Origin: CAYUAI01 sp964442745
Lineage (GTDB): Bacteria; Pseudomonadota; Gammaproteobacteria; S012-40
NCBI GenBank assembly: GCA_964442745.1
Contig: CAYUAI010000013.1
Coordinates: 5,329 to 69,328 of the forward strand
DNA length: 64,000 nucleotides
Direction of reading: 5' to 3'
In this document: piece after piece, positions 24,948 to 33,715 of the stretch
Layout: every line of letters begins with the position of its first letter
How positions within the stretch are numbered: position 1 is the stretch's first letter
Notes under the pieces: generated by a model
Database searches by the model: none
What the model saw: only the letters and a program-made list of their open reading frames with translations
Told to the model about the DNA's origin: nothing
Position numbers and translations under genes: made by a program

Positions 24948-27012
24948 TTGCAATGATTTTTTAGTTGAGATTGGAACCGAAGAGTTACCACCAAAAGCAC
25001 TAAATAAATTATCGCTTGGTTTTGCCGAAGGCATAAAAATTCGCCTTGAAAAATCCGAATTGAATTATCAAAAAATTCATTGTTATGCTTCCCCACGACG
25101 TTTAGCGGTGATGATTGATGGATTAGCCAAAGAGCAAGAAGATAAGACTATTGATCGACGTGGTCCTGCGTTGAAGGCCGCTTTTAACGCAGAAGGTAAA
25201 CCAAGCTCAGCGGCTTTGGGTTTTGCTAAATCTTGTGGTGTCAGTGTTGATGACTTAATACGCTTGGAAACGCCACAGGGTGCCTGGTTGGTCTTTCGAT
25301 CCCTCGTTAAAGGAAAAGCAAGCAATAAATTAATGCCAGCCATTATTGAGAATGCATTAAATCAATTACCCATTCCTAGACGTATGCGCTGGGGAAATGA
25401 AACCCATCAATTTGTTCGGCCAGTGCATTGGCTGTTGATGTTGTTTGGGGATAGTGTTGTACCGTGTGAAATATTGGGTTGTCGTGCATCTCGTAAAACG
25501 TACGGTCATCGTTTTCATCATCCGGCTCCGATCAGCATTGATGAGCCAAAGCAATATTCCAGTAAATTAGCAGATTTCGGTTATGTCATTGCTGATTATC
25601 AGACACGAAAAGAAAAAATTAGGCAGATAATATTAGAGACCGCATCGTGTGTAAGTGGTGAGCCAGTCATTGATGGGGATTTGCTGGATGAAGTTACAGG
25701 TCTGGTTGAGTGGCCAGTTTCTGTTTTGGCTAGTTTTGATGAGAAATATTTGGCTATTCCTTCGGAAGCTTTGATTAGTGCAATGAAATTGCATCAAAAA
25801 TATTTTCATTTCATCGATAAAAATTCTCGTTTATTGCCTCAATTTATTACCATTTCCAACATACAAAGCAGTCATCCTGATTCGGTTAAATTAGGTAATG
25901 AAAGAGTAATTCGGCCACGCTTAGCGGATGCGGAATTTTTTTGGGAGCAAGATAAAAAAATCAAGTTAGCAGATCGTTTGACGGATCTTAAAAAAGTGGT
26001 ATTTCAGAATCAATTGGGAAGCCTATACGATAAAGTGAAACGGGTGATCAAATTATCAGGTAGTATTGCTGAAGTGATTGATGGTGATGTCATGATGGCT
26101 GAGCGAGCGGCTCATTTATCAAAATGTGATTTATTGACTGAAATGGTCGGTGAGTTTCCAGAATTGCAAGGCACAATGGGGCAATATTATGCACGCCATG
26201 ATGGTGAAAATGAAGAAGTCGTGAGTGCGATGATGGAGCAATATATGCCGCGTTTTGCCGGTGATACATTGCCTTTTAGCAAGACAGGGCAAGCGTTATC
26301 GATTGCTGATAAGCTTGATAGCTTGGTCGGTATTTTTGGAATTAAACAAATACCGACTGGAGATAAAGATCCATTTGCATTACGGCGTGCGGCATTAGGT
26401 GTGTTGAGAATCATGATCGAAAACAAATTGCCATTAGACTTACCAAAGTGCATTGATGCGGCTTTGGAAGCTTATACTGCAATTGAGTTAGATATTGATG
26501 CTAAGCTTAATGTCTTTCATTTTATGTTAGAACGCTTGCGTAGCTACTACGTGGATCAGGGGGTTGATATCGGAGTGTTTGAAAGTGTATTAGCGATTCA
26601 GCCACCTGGGCCTTATGATTTTGATCAACGGCTGAGAGCGGTAGCGACATTTCATCAACAACCCGAGGTCGCAAGCTTGGTTGCTGCGAATAAGCGTATT
26701 CGCAACATATTACGAAAATCGACAGACCATATTCCAGGAACTGTGGATCAATCGTTATTGTCTGAAAAACAAGAACAAAATTTGTTTGAAATATTAGAAA
26801 CACTGGAAAACTCAGTGATAAAGCAAGCAAGTGAAGCCCAATACGACGTTGCTTTGTCTCAATTAGCGGGTTTAAAAAATACGGTCGATGAGTTTTTTGA
26901 TCATATCATGGTTAATGTCGATGATAGTCAGCGCCGAGTCAATCGACTGGCTTTATTACGGCGTTTGCAGAACTTATTTTTAAGTATTGCTGATTTTTCT
27001 AAATTAGGGTAG
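24940..27012 (+). CDS. glyS: Glycine--tRNA ligase beta subunit
   Basis: The 690-residue partner of GlyQ. It begins with the conserved FLVEIGTEELPPKAL, then YASPRRLAVMI and the central RLADAEFFWEQD and PTGDKDPFALRRAALG motifs. The C-terminus is an anticodon-binding-like HD-type helical region. Length fits the family (about 690). The end is marked by a 44-bp palindrome 18 bases past the stop. Confidence 0.97.
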   Translation: MTSCNDFLVEIGTEELPPKALNKLSLGFAEGIKIRLEKSELNYQKIHCYASPRRLAVMIDGLAKEQEDKTIDRRGPALKAAFNAEGKPSSAALGFAKSCGVSVDDLIRLETPQGAWLVFRSLVKGKASNKLMPAIIENALNQLPIPRRMRWGNETHQFVRPVHWLLMLFGDSVVPCEILGCRASRKTYGHRFHHPAPISIDEPKQYSSKLADFGYVIADYQTRKEKIRQIILETASCVSGEPVIDGDLLDEVTGLVEWPVSVLASFDEKYLAIPSEALISAMKLHQKYFHFIDKNSRLLPQFITISNIQSSHPDSVKLGNERVIRPRLADAEFFWEQDKKIKLADRLTDLKKVVFQNQLGSLYDKVKRVIKLSGSIAEVIDGDVMMAERAAHLSKCDLLTEMVGEFPELQGTMGQYYARHDGENEEVVSAMMEQYMPRFAGDTLPFSKTGQALSIADKLDSLVGIFGIKQIPTGDKDPFALRRAALGVLRIMIENKLPLDLPKCIDAALEAYTAIELDIDAKLNVFHFMLERLRSYYVDQGVDIGVFESVLAIQPPGPYDFDQRLRAVATFHQQPEVASLVAANKRIRNILRKSTDHIPGTVDQSLLSEKQEQNLFEILETLENSVIKQASEAQYDVALSQLAGLKNTVDEFFDHIMVNVDDSQRRVNRLALLRRLQNLFLSIADFSKLG

Positions 27013-27030
27013 TTATTGCTTGTGAGTTTT

Positions 27031-27074
27031 CTAAGCTTCTAATCCGCCAAATATTTGGCGGATTAGAAGCTTAG
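27031..27074. terminator. Perfect 44-bp palindrome after glyS, probable bidirectional terminator
   Basis: Each 22-base half (CTAAGCTTCTAATCCGCCAAAT and its exact complement) pairs without any loop base to spare. It has no long T-run, but its position 18 bp past glyS supports a transcription end. A palindrome of this perfection could also extrude as a cruciform. Confidence 0.6.
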
Positions 27075-27115
27075 AGTATATAATAATGGGGAATAATAAA
27101 TGGGATGTAAGCACC

Positions 27116-28342
27116 ATGAAAATAATTATTGTTTTTTTAATGATGCTGTTATTATTATCAGTTTCATTTGGTGGCTGGGCAAATGACATTGCTTTTTTAC
27201 CGGCAAATAGTCAACAAGGTAAAATTATTACATTTAATGTAACCACTCAAAAAAAAGTACTCGATATTGACGTTGGAAGTTATCCAACGGCCTTAGCCTT
27301 TCATCCATATAATAAAAAACTCTATGTGACTCAGCGCGAGTTAGATAATTCCTCGCAATTAGGCACGGTTGGCATTGTTGATATGGAGAGTCTCTCTTAT
27401 GAAGGAGAAATTATTAACGTGGGTAGCAATCCAACGGGAATTGTTATCAATCCTGAAGGAATAGTCATGTATGTGGCGCACAAAATCGGTATTGCGGCGA
27501 TTAATATTGCCCTTAGCGAAGTGGAAAATCAGCAAACTGACATTACTTATAATGGCGCGGGTTTAGCGATGAGTTCAACGGGTAATTTTTTGTTTGCTAC
27601 AGGTATTAATGGTGGAGTATCGGGCGTGTCATTGCTGGATGCATTTAATTTGACTGAGTTGGATAGTATTGAATTGGAGGTGGGTTCACAGGCGATAGTG
27701 GTGCATCCCATCGAGTCCCTAATATATGTCGCTAATCAAGCTGCAGGCACGGTTTCTATATTAAGCCATGAGAAACTAGGAAGCCGCCAGATATTGAGTT
27801 TAAAAAAAACAATTCGTTTAAATTCTGGGGCAGGTTCCTATGACTTAAGATTATCGCCGGACAATTCAAAATTATATGTGGCTAATTCGGGTCTTGCGAG
27901 TACGACTACCGCTTTAGAGGAGGCGAATAATGGTTTTATTACGGTGGTAGATTTAAATTCTTTTGAACAATATAACAAAGAGTTTAAAGAATTTGACGGT
28001 GTTTTCGCCCCGGCTTTTCATCCTCGAGCGGTGAGCATTGCAGCGGATGGTCAAATTCATGTCGCCGTCGATATCTGGGATAATGGGACGGGTTTATATT
28101 TGTATAGCTTCAAAGAAGAAAATTTTGATTTGGAAGTCAAACGCAGCATATTGCTTGATACGTTGACGACTTTACAGTTTGGTGAGTTTATTTATTATAA
28201 TTGTGATTTCTGTCCAAAAGGTGAAGTAATAGGAGCATTACCTCGGGGGACACGACCGGCGGCATTGACGCCTATTTTTTTATTAATATTATTTTTAGCC
28301 ATTTTTATGATGAGTTATCGATCAATGAAACGGAAAGACTAA
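27116..28342 (+). CDS. Exported YncE-like beta-propeller protein with C-terminal membrane anchor
   Basis: A 408-residue protein with a signal peptide (MKIIIVFLMMLLLLSVSFGGWA) and repeating 40-50-residue blades of YVTN type: YPTALAFHPYNKKLYVTQ, NPTGIVINPEGIVMYVAH, SGAGSYDLRLSPDNSKLYVA. Such propellers bind ligands or partners in the periplasm. The chain ends with a hydrophobic helix (PIFLLILFLAIFMMSY) and RSMKRKD, an anchor or sorting tail. The ATG at 27116 is used because the upstream in-frame ATG at 27086 would put ten polar residues before the signal peptide. It lies between glyS and gmhB, where such a gene is not usual. Confidence 0.72.
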   Translation: MKIIIVFLMMLLLLSVSFGGWANDIAFLPANSQQGKIITFNVTTQKKVLDIDVGSYPTALAFHPYNKKLYVTQRELDNSSQLGTVGIVDMESLSYEGEIINVGSNPTGIVINPEGIVMYVAHKIGIAAINIALSEVENQQTDITYNGAGLAMSSTGNFLFATGINGGVSGVSLLDAFNLTELDSIELEVGSQAIVVHPIESLIYVANQAAGTVSILSHEKLGSRQILSLKKTIRLNSGAGSYDLRLSPDNSKLYVANSGLASTTTALEEANNGFITVVDLNSFEQYNKEFKEFDGVFAPAFHPRAVSIAADGQIHVAVDIWDNGTGLYLYSFKEENFDLEVKRSILLDTLTTLQFGEFIYYNCDFCPKGEVIGALPRGTRPAALTPIFLLILFLAIFMMSYRSMKRKD

Positions 28343-28350
28343 AAATTGTT

Positions 28351-28890
28351 ATGAAAGTGATTGTGTTAGATCGCGATGGTGTGATCAATGAAGATTCGGA
28401 TCAATATGTTAAATCGCCGGAAGAATGGATTCCCATTGCCGGTAGCTTAGCGGCGATTGCCCGACTGAATCAGGCGGGGTTTGTGGTGGTGATTGCCACC
28501 AATCAATCGGGTATTGCTCGTGGCTATTATGATGCACTGACTTTGCAGCGCATGCATGACAAGATGCATCGGCTGTTAGCGATGATAGGTGCGAAAGTGG
28601 ATGCCGTTTTCTATTGTCCCCATGGACCTGAGGATGGCTGTGAATGTCGTAAACCACAAGTGGGTTTGTTCAAGAAAATTCAGCGTTCGTTCCCCTGTCA
28701 CTTAGAGCAAAGTTTTGCGATTGGTGATTCTTACCGGGATATACAAGCGGCGCAGCAAGTCGGCGCTAAAGCGATTTTAGTGAAAACAGGTAAAGGTGCT
28801 CAAACGCTAAGCAAACAGGGGCATGAGTTAACCGTGCCTGTTTTCGATAATTTAACTAAAGCGGTTGATTCTATCCTCAAGTCCCGTTAA
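28351..28890 (+). CDS. gmhB: D-glycero-beta-D-manno-heptose 1,7-bisphosphate 7-phosphatase
   Basis: A 179-residue HAD phosphatase of the ADP-heptose pathway for LPS inner core. Visible motifs: nucleophile LDRDGVIN, VVIATNQSG, the zinc site CPHGPEDGCECRKP (Cys/His cluster) and IGDSYRDIQAA. Length is typical. It starts 8 bp after the propeller gene and precedes the acyltransferase, an order common in gammaproteobacteria downstream of glyS. Confidence 0.93.
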   Translation: MKVIVLDRDGVINEDSDQYVKSPEEWIPIAGSLAAIARLNQAGFVVVIATNQSGIARGYYDALTLQRMHDKMHRLLAMIGAKVDAVFYCPHGPEDGCECRKPQVGLFKKIQRSFPCHLEQSFAIGDSYRDIQAAQQVGAKAILVKTGKGAQTLSKQGHELTVPVFDNLTKAVDSILKSR

Positions 28891-28928
28891 TTTTTGTTGA
28901 ATTTATTTCCTTAAATATAGAAATAATT

Positions 28929-29639
28929 ATGCAAGCCATTCGTTCCTTGATATTCAACACCATAATGGTCTGCAGTGCCATTGTGTATGCTGTCCCCTCT
29001 CTCATGACGTTTCCTTTACCGTTTAAATATCGGTATGGTTTTATAAAACAATGGGCCCGTTTTAATCTGTGGTGTTTAGCTAAGATTTGTGATTTGCGTT
29101 ATCAGGTTATCGGGCAGGAAAATATTCCAAAAGAGGCGGTGGTTATTTTTTGTAAACATCAATCAACTTGGGAAACATTTGCGTTACAAAATGTATTTCC
29201 TCCACAAGTTTGGGTGCTGAAAAAAGAATTACTCAGCGTGCCTTTTTTTGGCTGGGGATTAGCCATGCTAGACCCTGTTGCGATTGATCGTTCAGCGAAA
29301 ACTAAAGCCTTGCAGCAGGTTGTTGAGCAGGGAAAAGAAAGATTGGATACGGGACGCTGTGTGGTGATCTTTCCTGAAGGCACTCGCATTGCACCCGGTG
29401 AACGAGTAAAATACCAAGCCGGAGGGGCGATTTTAGCGACAAAAACAGGCTATGCGGTGGTTCCTGTGGCGCACAATGCCGGGGAATTTTGGCCGCGCCA
29501 TGGGCTGATAAAAAAGCCAGGCCTCATCACTATGAGTATTGGCCCCATGATTGAGACTCAAAATAAAAAATCTTCCGAAGTCATGCAGCAAGTCGAACAT
29601 TGGATCGAAGCAGAAGTGGTGAAAATTAGTACGCGTTGA
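28929..29639 (+). CDS. 1-acyl-sn-glycerol-3-phosphate acyltransferase (PlsC family)
   Basis: A 236-residue inner-membrane enzyme of the PlsC/LPLAT fold. Block I is CKHQSTWETFAL, an HxxxxE version of HxxxxD that is usual for the family copy beside gmhB. Block III is VVIFPEGTRIAPGE and a later proline block reads VVPVAHNAGEFW. An N-terminal hydrophobic region (SLIFNTIMVCSAIVYAVPSL) anchors it. It would acylate lysophosphatidic acid or a related acceptor. Other PlsC copies may exist elsewhere, so no symbol is given. Confidence 0.88.
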   Translation: MQAIRSLIFNTIMVCSAIVYAVPSLMTFPLPFKYRYGFIKQWARFNLWCLAKICDLRYQVIGQENIPKEAVVIFCKHQSTWETFALQNVFPPQVWVLKKELLSVPFFGWGLAMLDPVAIDRSAKTKALQQVVEQGKERLDTGRCVVIFPEGTRIAPGERVKYQAGGAILATKTGYAVVPVAHNAGEFWPRHGLIKKPGLITMSIGPMIETQNKKSSEVMQQVEHWIEAEVVKISTR

Positions 29640-29682
29640 TGAGTTTTATTTCGTGGCATACCAATGAAAATGCAGGCATTGC

Positions 29683-29965
29683 ATGAGTGTTGAGATTGTT
29701 GAGGTGATTGGTCGATCAACTCAAGGAATGACGAGACCCTTTATTTGCAGAGGAAACGATGAAAAAATTTACTTTGTAAAAGGCGATTAGTGCTGGTCGA
29801 GTCAGCCAAGTTTATAAGTGGATAGCTGGTAATATGGCGATGTTTTTAGGTATTAATACTGCGCCATTTGAAATAGTTACGGTACTTGAAGAGTTGCTTG
29901 AAATTCCGAGTGATATTTCATTGGGCCAATGCACTAGTGCTGCACTTTTTAAATTAAGCCTCTGA
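29683..29965 (+). pseudogene. Truncated, frameshifted HipA-like kinase remnant
   Basis: The ATG at 29683 opens SVEIVEVIGRSTQGMTRPFI and then YFVKGD before a stop. Reading on in another frame gives AGRVSQVYKWIAGNMAMFLG, APFEIVTVLEELLE and a stop at 29965. The pieces join into the N-terminus of the HipA-like kinase family of stand-alone kinases. About 95 residues remain of an expected ~250, with one frameshift near 29790 and loss of the catalytic part. It cannot be functional. Other DNA between 29640 and 30113 holds only a small hairpin at 30010-30031. Confidence 0.65.
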
Positions 29966-30113
29966 TTTTTTTTGGTATACAATTATGAGCCTAAATTTTG
30001 AGAAGGTAGCCTGGATGAAATAGAATCCAGGGGATGGGTTTTTGTTCTTTCCAGGGTATATTACGCTGCATCTGGGCGAATCAGCTTGTGCTATCCTAGA
30101 TTGATTTCCTATG

Positions 30114-30608
30114 TCATTTGTTACTGCTTGCTGGACTTGACAGTGTGATTTCACCGAGATGTTCAAATGGTACTTTGCGGATATGGTCTGATAACGTGAG
30201 TTTACCGCTGAGTCGATAGCGAAAAGCCGTATCCACTTCACTGCTTAATGTTTGCAGTTGTTCAATAATATTGCTCAAGTTACTCACCACGTCAACAGTC
30301 AACAATTCATCGCTGAAGGCGGCGACATTGACGGACTGATTGCTCACGCCTTGGGCAAAGTGTTTGTCATTGAGTTGTAACTTAAAATTCATACCGATAA
30401 TAGGTAATGGGTAATTATTCGTGTTTTGAATGCGTAGTTGTACTCGGTATCGTTGCTCAAAAATGGTAACGTCTATAATCTTTAAATCCGATAAAGTGAC
30501 GTTCGGTGGTTCAGGTGGCTCGGGTAAGAGAGCACAGGCGTTTAGCAGTAATGTTATCAAAGACCAAGCAATGATCGTGCGTATCAGCATTGTTTTAATT
30601 TTAACCAT
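30114..30608 (-). CDS. LEA14-like (WHy domain) lipoprotein
   Basis: A 164-residue protein with a signal peptide and lipobox (LITLLLNACALLPEPPEPP), predicting acylation at Cys and a Pro-rich linker. The mature domain is LEA type 2/WHy: VTLSDLKIIDVTIFEQRY, RIQNTNNYPLPIIGMNFKLQ and FRYRLSGKLTL. Such single-domain lipoproteins are widespread in gammaproteobacteria (YajI/LEA-like), with stress-related but unproved roles. It is transcribed opposite to its neighbours, alone. Confidence 0.8.
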   Translation of the reverse strand: MVKIKTMLIRTIIAWSLITLLLNACALLPEPPEPPNVTLSDLKIIDVTIFEQRYRVQLRIQNTNNYPLPIIGMNFKLQLNDKHFAQGVSNQSVNVAAFSDELLTVDVVSNLSNIIEQLQTLSSEVDTAFRYRLSGKLTLSDHIRKVPFEHLGEITLSSPASSNK

Positions 30609-30856
30609 AGTTATTGCGATAAAGTATCATTAGGATTCATGAAGCATTTTTTTTGTTGAGCCCCTGTGTTACTTGTGAGTTAGCGAAGTATACATTAAAA
30701 AAATTGCTCATTATATAAACATTTGTATTTTTGGTTGATATTTACTTACTATGTCAGTTATCTGGGTTTTAGGGCAGATGGAGGTATTGATCCATATTTT
30801 GTTTATTGTCGAGCCCATCATGGCCCCAACGAAGATTAAATTGTTGCTCAATTAAA

Positions 30857-32440
30857 ATGGATATTACCTGGTTATTCTTTGCTTTTGTTCTAGGATTTTT
30901 AGCTTTTCGAGTTGGCTTTCCTCCGCTTGTTGGTTATCTTCTGGCAGGTTTTGGATTAAATTATTTTGATGTAGTGGGCGGCGATGTTTTACAAGAAATT
31001 GCTGATATTGGTATTTTGTTACTGTTGTTTACTATTGGGCTTAAATTATCCGTAAAAAGTTTATTTCGTCCCTATATTTATGGTTCTACCGCATTACATA
31101 TCATACTCATCAGTGTGTTTTTCTGGGGTATGATTCTACTTGCTAATGGGGTCTTTGATATATTTTTGGATTTGCAGCCTGAGCAAGCCTTATTGGCGGC
31201 TTTTGCGTTAAGTTTTTCCAGTACCGTGTTTGCTGTTAAGGTGCTTGAAGAAAAGGGTGAGATGGGGGCGCTACATGGGAGAGTTGCCATTGGTGTGCTG
31301 GTGATGCAAGATGTTTTTGCGGTTATTTTTTTGACCGTTTCCACGGGGAAAATGCCAGAAGCTTGGGCGATTGGATTATTCATTGGTTTGTGGCCGGCCA
31401 GATATTTTTTGGCAAAACTACTACAAATGGTGGGGCATGGTGAAATCCTATTGCTATTAGGAATCGTTTTAGCGTTAGGTGGCGCAGAACTGTTTGCTTT
31501 GGCGGGATTAAAACCTGACCTAGGTGCGTTATTGCTCGGCGTGATTTTATCGGGAGTTGATAAGTCAAAGGAGTTGTCACGGCAGCTTCTGGAGTTAAAG
31601 GATTTATTTCTTGTTGGATTCTTTTTATCGATTGGTTTAGGTGCTGAAATAGAGCTTTGGCATTTAGCTGTCGTGTTTGTACTGATCTTATTGGTACTGA
31701 TTAAAAGCAGTTTGTATTTTTTTATTTTTACCCGTTTCAAGCTTCGTGCCCGCACGTCTTTTCTGTCAACCTTAGCCCTGTCTAACTATAGTGAATTTGG
31801 ATTGATTGTCGCTGCACTCGGTGTCAAACAAGGCATGTTACCTGACAGTATGTTAATTATTATTGCAATCACCGTGGCGGTGAGTTTCATTATTTCCGCA
31901 CCATTGAATGTGGCGGCGCATCAGTTATATGGAAAGTGTTATGTTGCACTGAGAAGATTTGAAAGCCATCGGCGTTTGGATATTGATGAGCCCATTGATA
32001 TTAAAAATGCCAATGTTTTGATATTTGGTATGGGGCGTGTTGGTATGGGGGCGTATGATGAATTAGTGAAAGATACACGCTGCCGTGTGCTGGGTGTTGA
32101 TTCAAATCCGGAAAAAATTATTGTGCATAAGCAGCGGGGCAGAAATGTTATCACTGGCGACGCCACTGATTTTGATTTTTGGTCAAAGCTATCACTTTCC
32201 GATGTTTCCGTCATTATGCTAGCGATGCCTAATTATATTGAGAATAAGATAACGCTGGAACGAATAAAATCGGAAAAATTTCAAGGTAAAGTGGCGGTTA
32301 TCGCAAAATATCCAGATCATATTGAGCAATTGCATGAGTTAGGTGCTGATGCGGCTTATAATATTTACGCAGAAGCGGGCAGTGGTTTTGCGAGTCATGT
32401 TTCTGAATTATTAGACCAAGTGAGTTTAAATAAAAACTGA
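30857..32440 (+). CDS. CPA2-family cation:proton antiporter with RCK domain (KefB/YbaL-like)
   Basis: A 527-residue inner-membrane transporter. Residues about 1-370 form 11-13 helices of the Na+/H+ exchanger fold, with GFPPLVGYLLAGFGLNYF, ALSFSSTVFAVKVLEE and GLKPDLGALLLGVILSG. After about 395 comes a TrkA-N/RCK nucleotide-binding domain (VLIFGMGRVGMGAYDEL, then RNVITGDATDFDFW). It probably moves K+ or Na+ against protons. The ATG at 30857 is preferred to an upstream in-frame TTG because membrane helix 1 starts right after it. Confidence 0.87.
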   Translation: MDITWLFFAFVLGFLAFRVGFPPLVGYLLAGFGLNYFDVVGGDVLQEIADIGILLLLFTIGLKLSVKSLFRPYIYGSTALHIILISVFFWGMILLANGVFDIFLDLQPEQALLAAFALSFSSTVFAVKVLEEKGEMGALHGRVAIGVLVMQDVFAVIFLTVSTGKMPEAWAIGLFIGLWPARYFLAKLLQMVGHGEILLLLGIVLALGGAELFALAGLKPDLGALLLGVILSGVDKSKELSRQLLELKDLFLVGFFLSIGLGAEIELWHLAVVFVLILLVLIKSSLYFFIFTRFKLRARTSFLSTLALSNYSEFGLIVAALGVKQGMLPDSMLIIIAITVAVSFIISAPLNVAAHQLYGKCYVALRRFESHRRLDIDEPIDIKNANVLIFGMGRVGMGAYDELVKDTRCRVLGVDSNPEKIIVHKQRGRNVITGDATDFDFWSKLSLSDVSVIMLAMPNYIENKITLERIKSEKFQGKVAVIAKYPDHIEQLHELGADAAYNIYAEAGSGFASHVSELLDQVSLNKN

Positions 32441-32581
32441 TATTATGAACAGTTTATTGGTGAGATTAGTCGATGCTATACACTCGTCTGTCATTGGCTT
32501 TAGTGGAGCAAAAACTCAGTCTAGCGATACTGCACGATAAATCATTGTTGCAGGTTATGTCTTACGGAAGTGGGTTGCGCC

Positions 32582-32609
32582 TTGTCAATCGATTCCTTAG
32601 CGGTATAAA
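32582..32609 (+). promoter_or_regulatory. Sigma-70-type promoter of fbp
   Basis: TTGTCA at 32582-32587, a 16-base spacer and TATAAA at 32604-32609, about 42 bases upstream of the fbp ATG, which has an AAAGGTG ribosome site. Confidence 0.55.
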
Positions 32610-32651
32610 ATGCAGGGTAAGGCGATTTAGTTAACTACATAAAGGTGAATT

Positions 32652-33653
32652 ATGAATAATGGAAAAACGCTCAGACAGTTTTTAACGGAAGAGCAGCGTA
32701 ATGGTCAAGCGATTGATCGCTGTTTTATTGAGTTGATAGATAACGTGGTGACGGCCTGTCGAGGTATTTCACATGCAGTGAATCATGGTGCATTGTTTGG
32801 TGTGTTGGGCAGTGCTGGCAGTGAGAATGTGCAAGGAGAAACGCAAAAGAAGTTGGATATCATGTCGAATGATATTTTTCTCAGTGCCAATGAGTGGGGT
32901 GGTCAATTAGCCGGTATGGCTTCTGAGGAAATGGAAGAAGTGTACGATATCCCTTCCAGCTATCCGAAAGGCCCCTATTTGATGACGTTTGATCCATTGG
33001 ATGGCTCATCAAATATTGATGTTAATATTACGGTGGGATCGATTTTTTCAATTATCAAATGCCCGGCGGGTGTGACGCAGCCGACCGAGCAAGATTTTTT
33101 GCAAGCCGGGGCGAAACAAGTATGTGGTGGTTTTTGTCTGTATGGACCATCCACCATGATGGTATTAACTACTGGCAATGGCGTGAATGGTTTTACCTTG
33201 GAGCCGGGGACGGGTGAGTTCATGTTGACTCATGAAAATATGCGTATTCCAGAGGACACGAAAGAGTTTGCCGTGAATATGTCGAATCAGCGCTTCTGGG
33301 AGCCGCCAGTACAACGTTATGTCGAAGAATGTATTGCGGGTAAAACGGGGGCGCGAGATAAAGATTTTAATATGCGCTGGGTGGCTTCTATGGTGGCTGA
33401 AGTGTACCGTATATTAGTTCGTGGTGGCATTTTTATGTATCCTAAGGATAATAAAGATCCAAGCAAGCCAGGCAAACTTCGCTTAATGTACGAAGCGAAT
33501 CCGATGGCTTTTATCGTTGAGCAAGCGGGTGGTGTGTGCTCTACCGGACGTGAGCGGATGATGGATATTAAACCGGAAAAGCTCCACCAGCGGGTGCCCG
33601 TTATTTTAGGCTCCAAGAATGAAGTAGAACGCGTTATTAGTTACCACGAATAA
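32652..33653 (+). CDS. fbp: Fructose-1,6-bisphosphatase class I
   Basis: A 333-residue Mg-dependent phosphatase of gluconeogenesis. The metal and active-site motifs are visible: GQLAGMASEEMEE, MTFDPLDGSSNIDVNITVG and the later GKLRLMYEANPMAFIVEQAG. Length is normal (about 335). It is monocistronic: it has its own promoter and ends in the shared terminator with gyrB at 33664-33707. An FBPase implies glucose can be made from smaller carbon units, or a role in a CO2-fixation cycle; the window does not decide between them. Confidence 0.96.
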   Translation: MNNGKTLRQFLTEEQRNGQAIDRCFIELIDNVVTACRGISHAVNHGALFGVLGSAGSENVQGETQKKLDIMSNDIFLSANEWGGQLAGMASEEMEEVYDIPSSYPKGPYLMTFDPLDGSSNIDVNITVGSIFSIIKCPAGVTQPTEQDFLQAGAKQVCGGFCLYGPSTMMVLTTGNGVNGFTLEPGTGEFMLTHENMRIPEDTKEFAVNMSNQRFWEPPVQRYVEECIAGKTGARDKDFNMRWVASMVAEVYRILVRGGIFMYPKDNKDPSKPGKLRLMYEANPMAFIVEQAGGVCSTGRERMMDIKPEKLHQRVPVILGSKNEVERVISYHE

Positions 33654-33663
33654 TTGTTAGAGA

Positions 33664-33707
33664 TAAAAGCCGGACCTATCCAAATGTCGGATAGATTCGG
33701 TTTTTAT
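33664..33707. terminator. Bidirectional terminator between fbp and gyrB
   Basis: An imperfect 16-bp stem (AAAAGCCGGACCTATCC pairing with GGATAGATTCGGTTTTT) with loop AAATGTC lies between two convergent genes. It has T-runs on both strands. Confidence 0.75.
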
Positions 33708-33715
33708 CGACAGGT

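Noticed and set aside
31078..31755. 225-codon leftward open frame inside the antiporter gene
   Set aside because: Antisense shadow of a well-supported membrane protein; composition is unlike a real protein.
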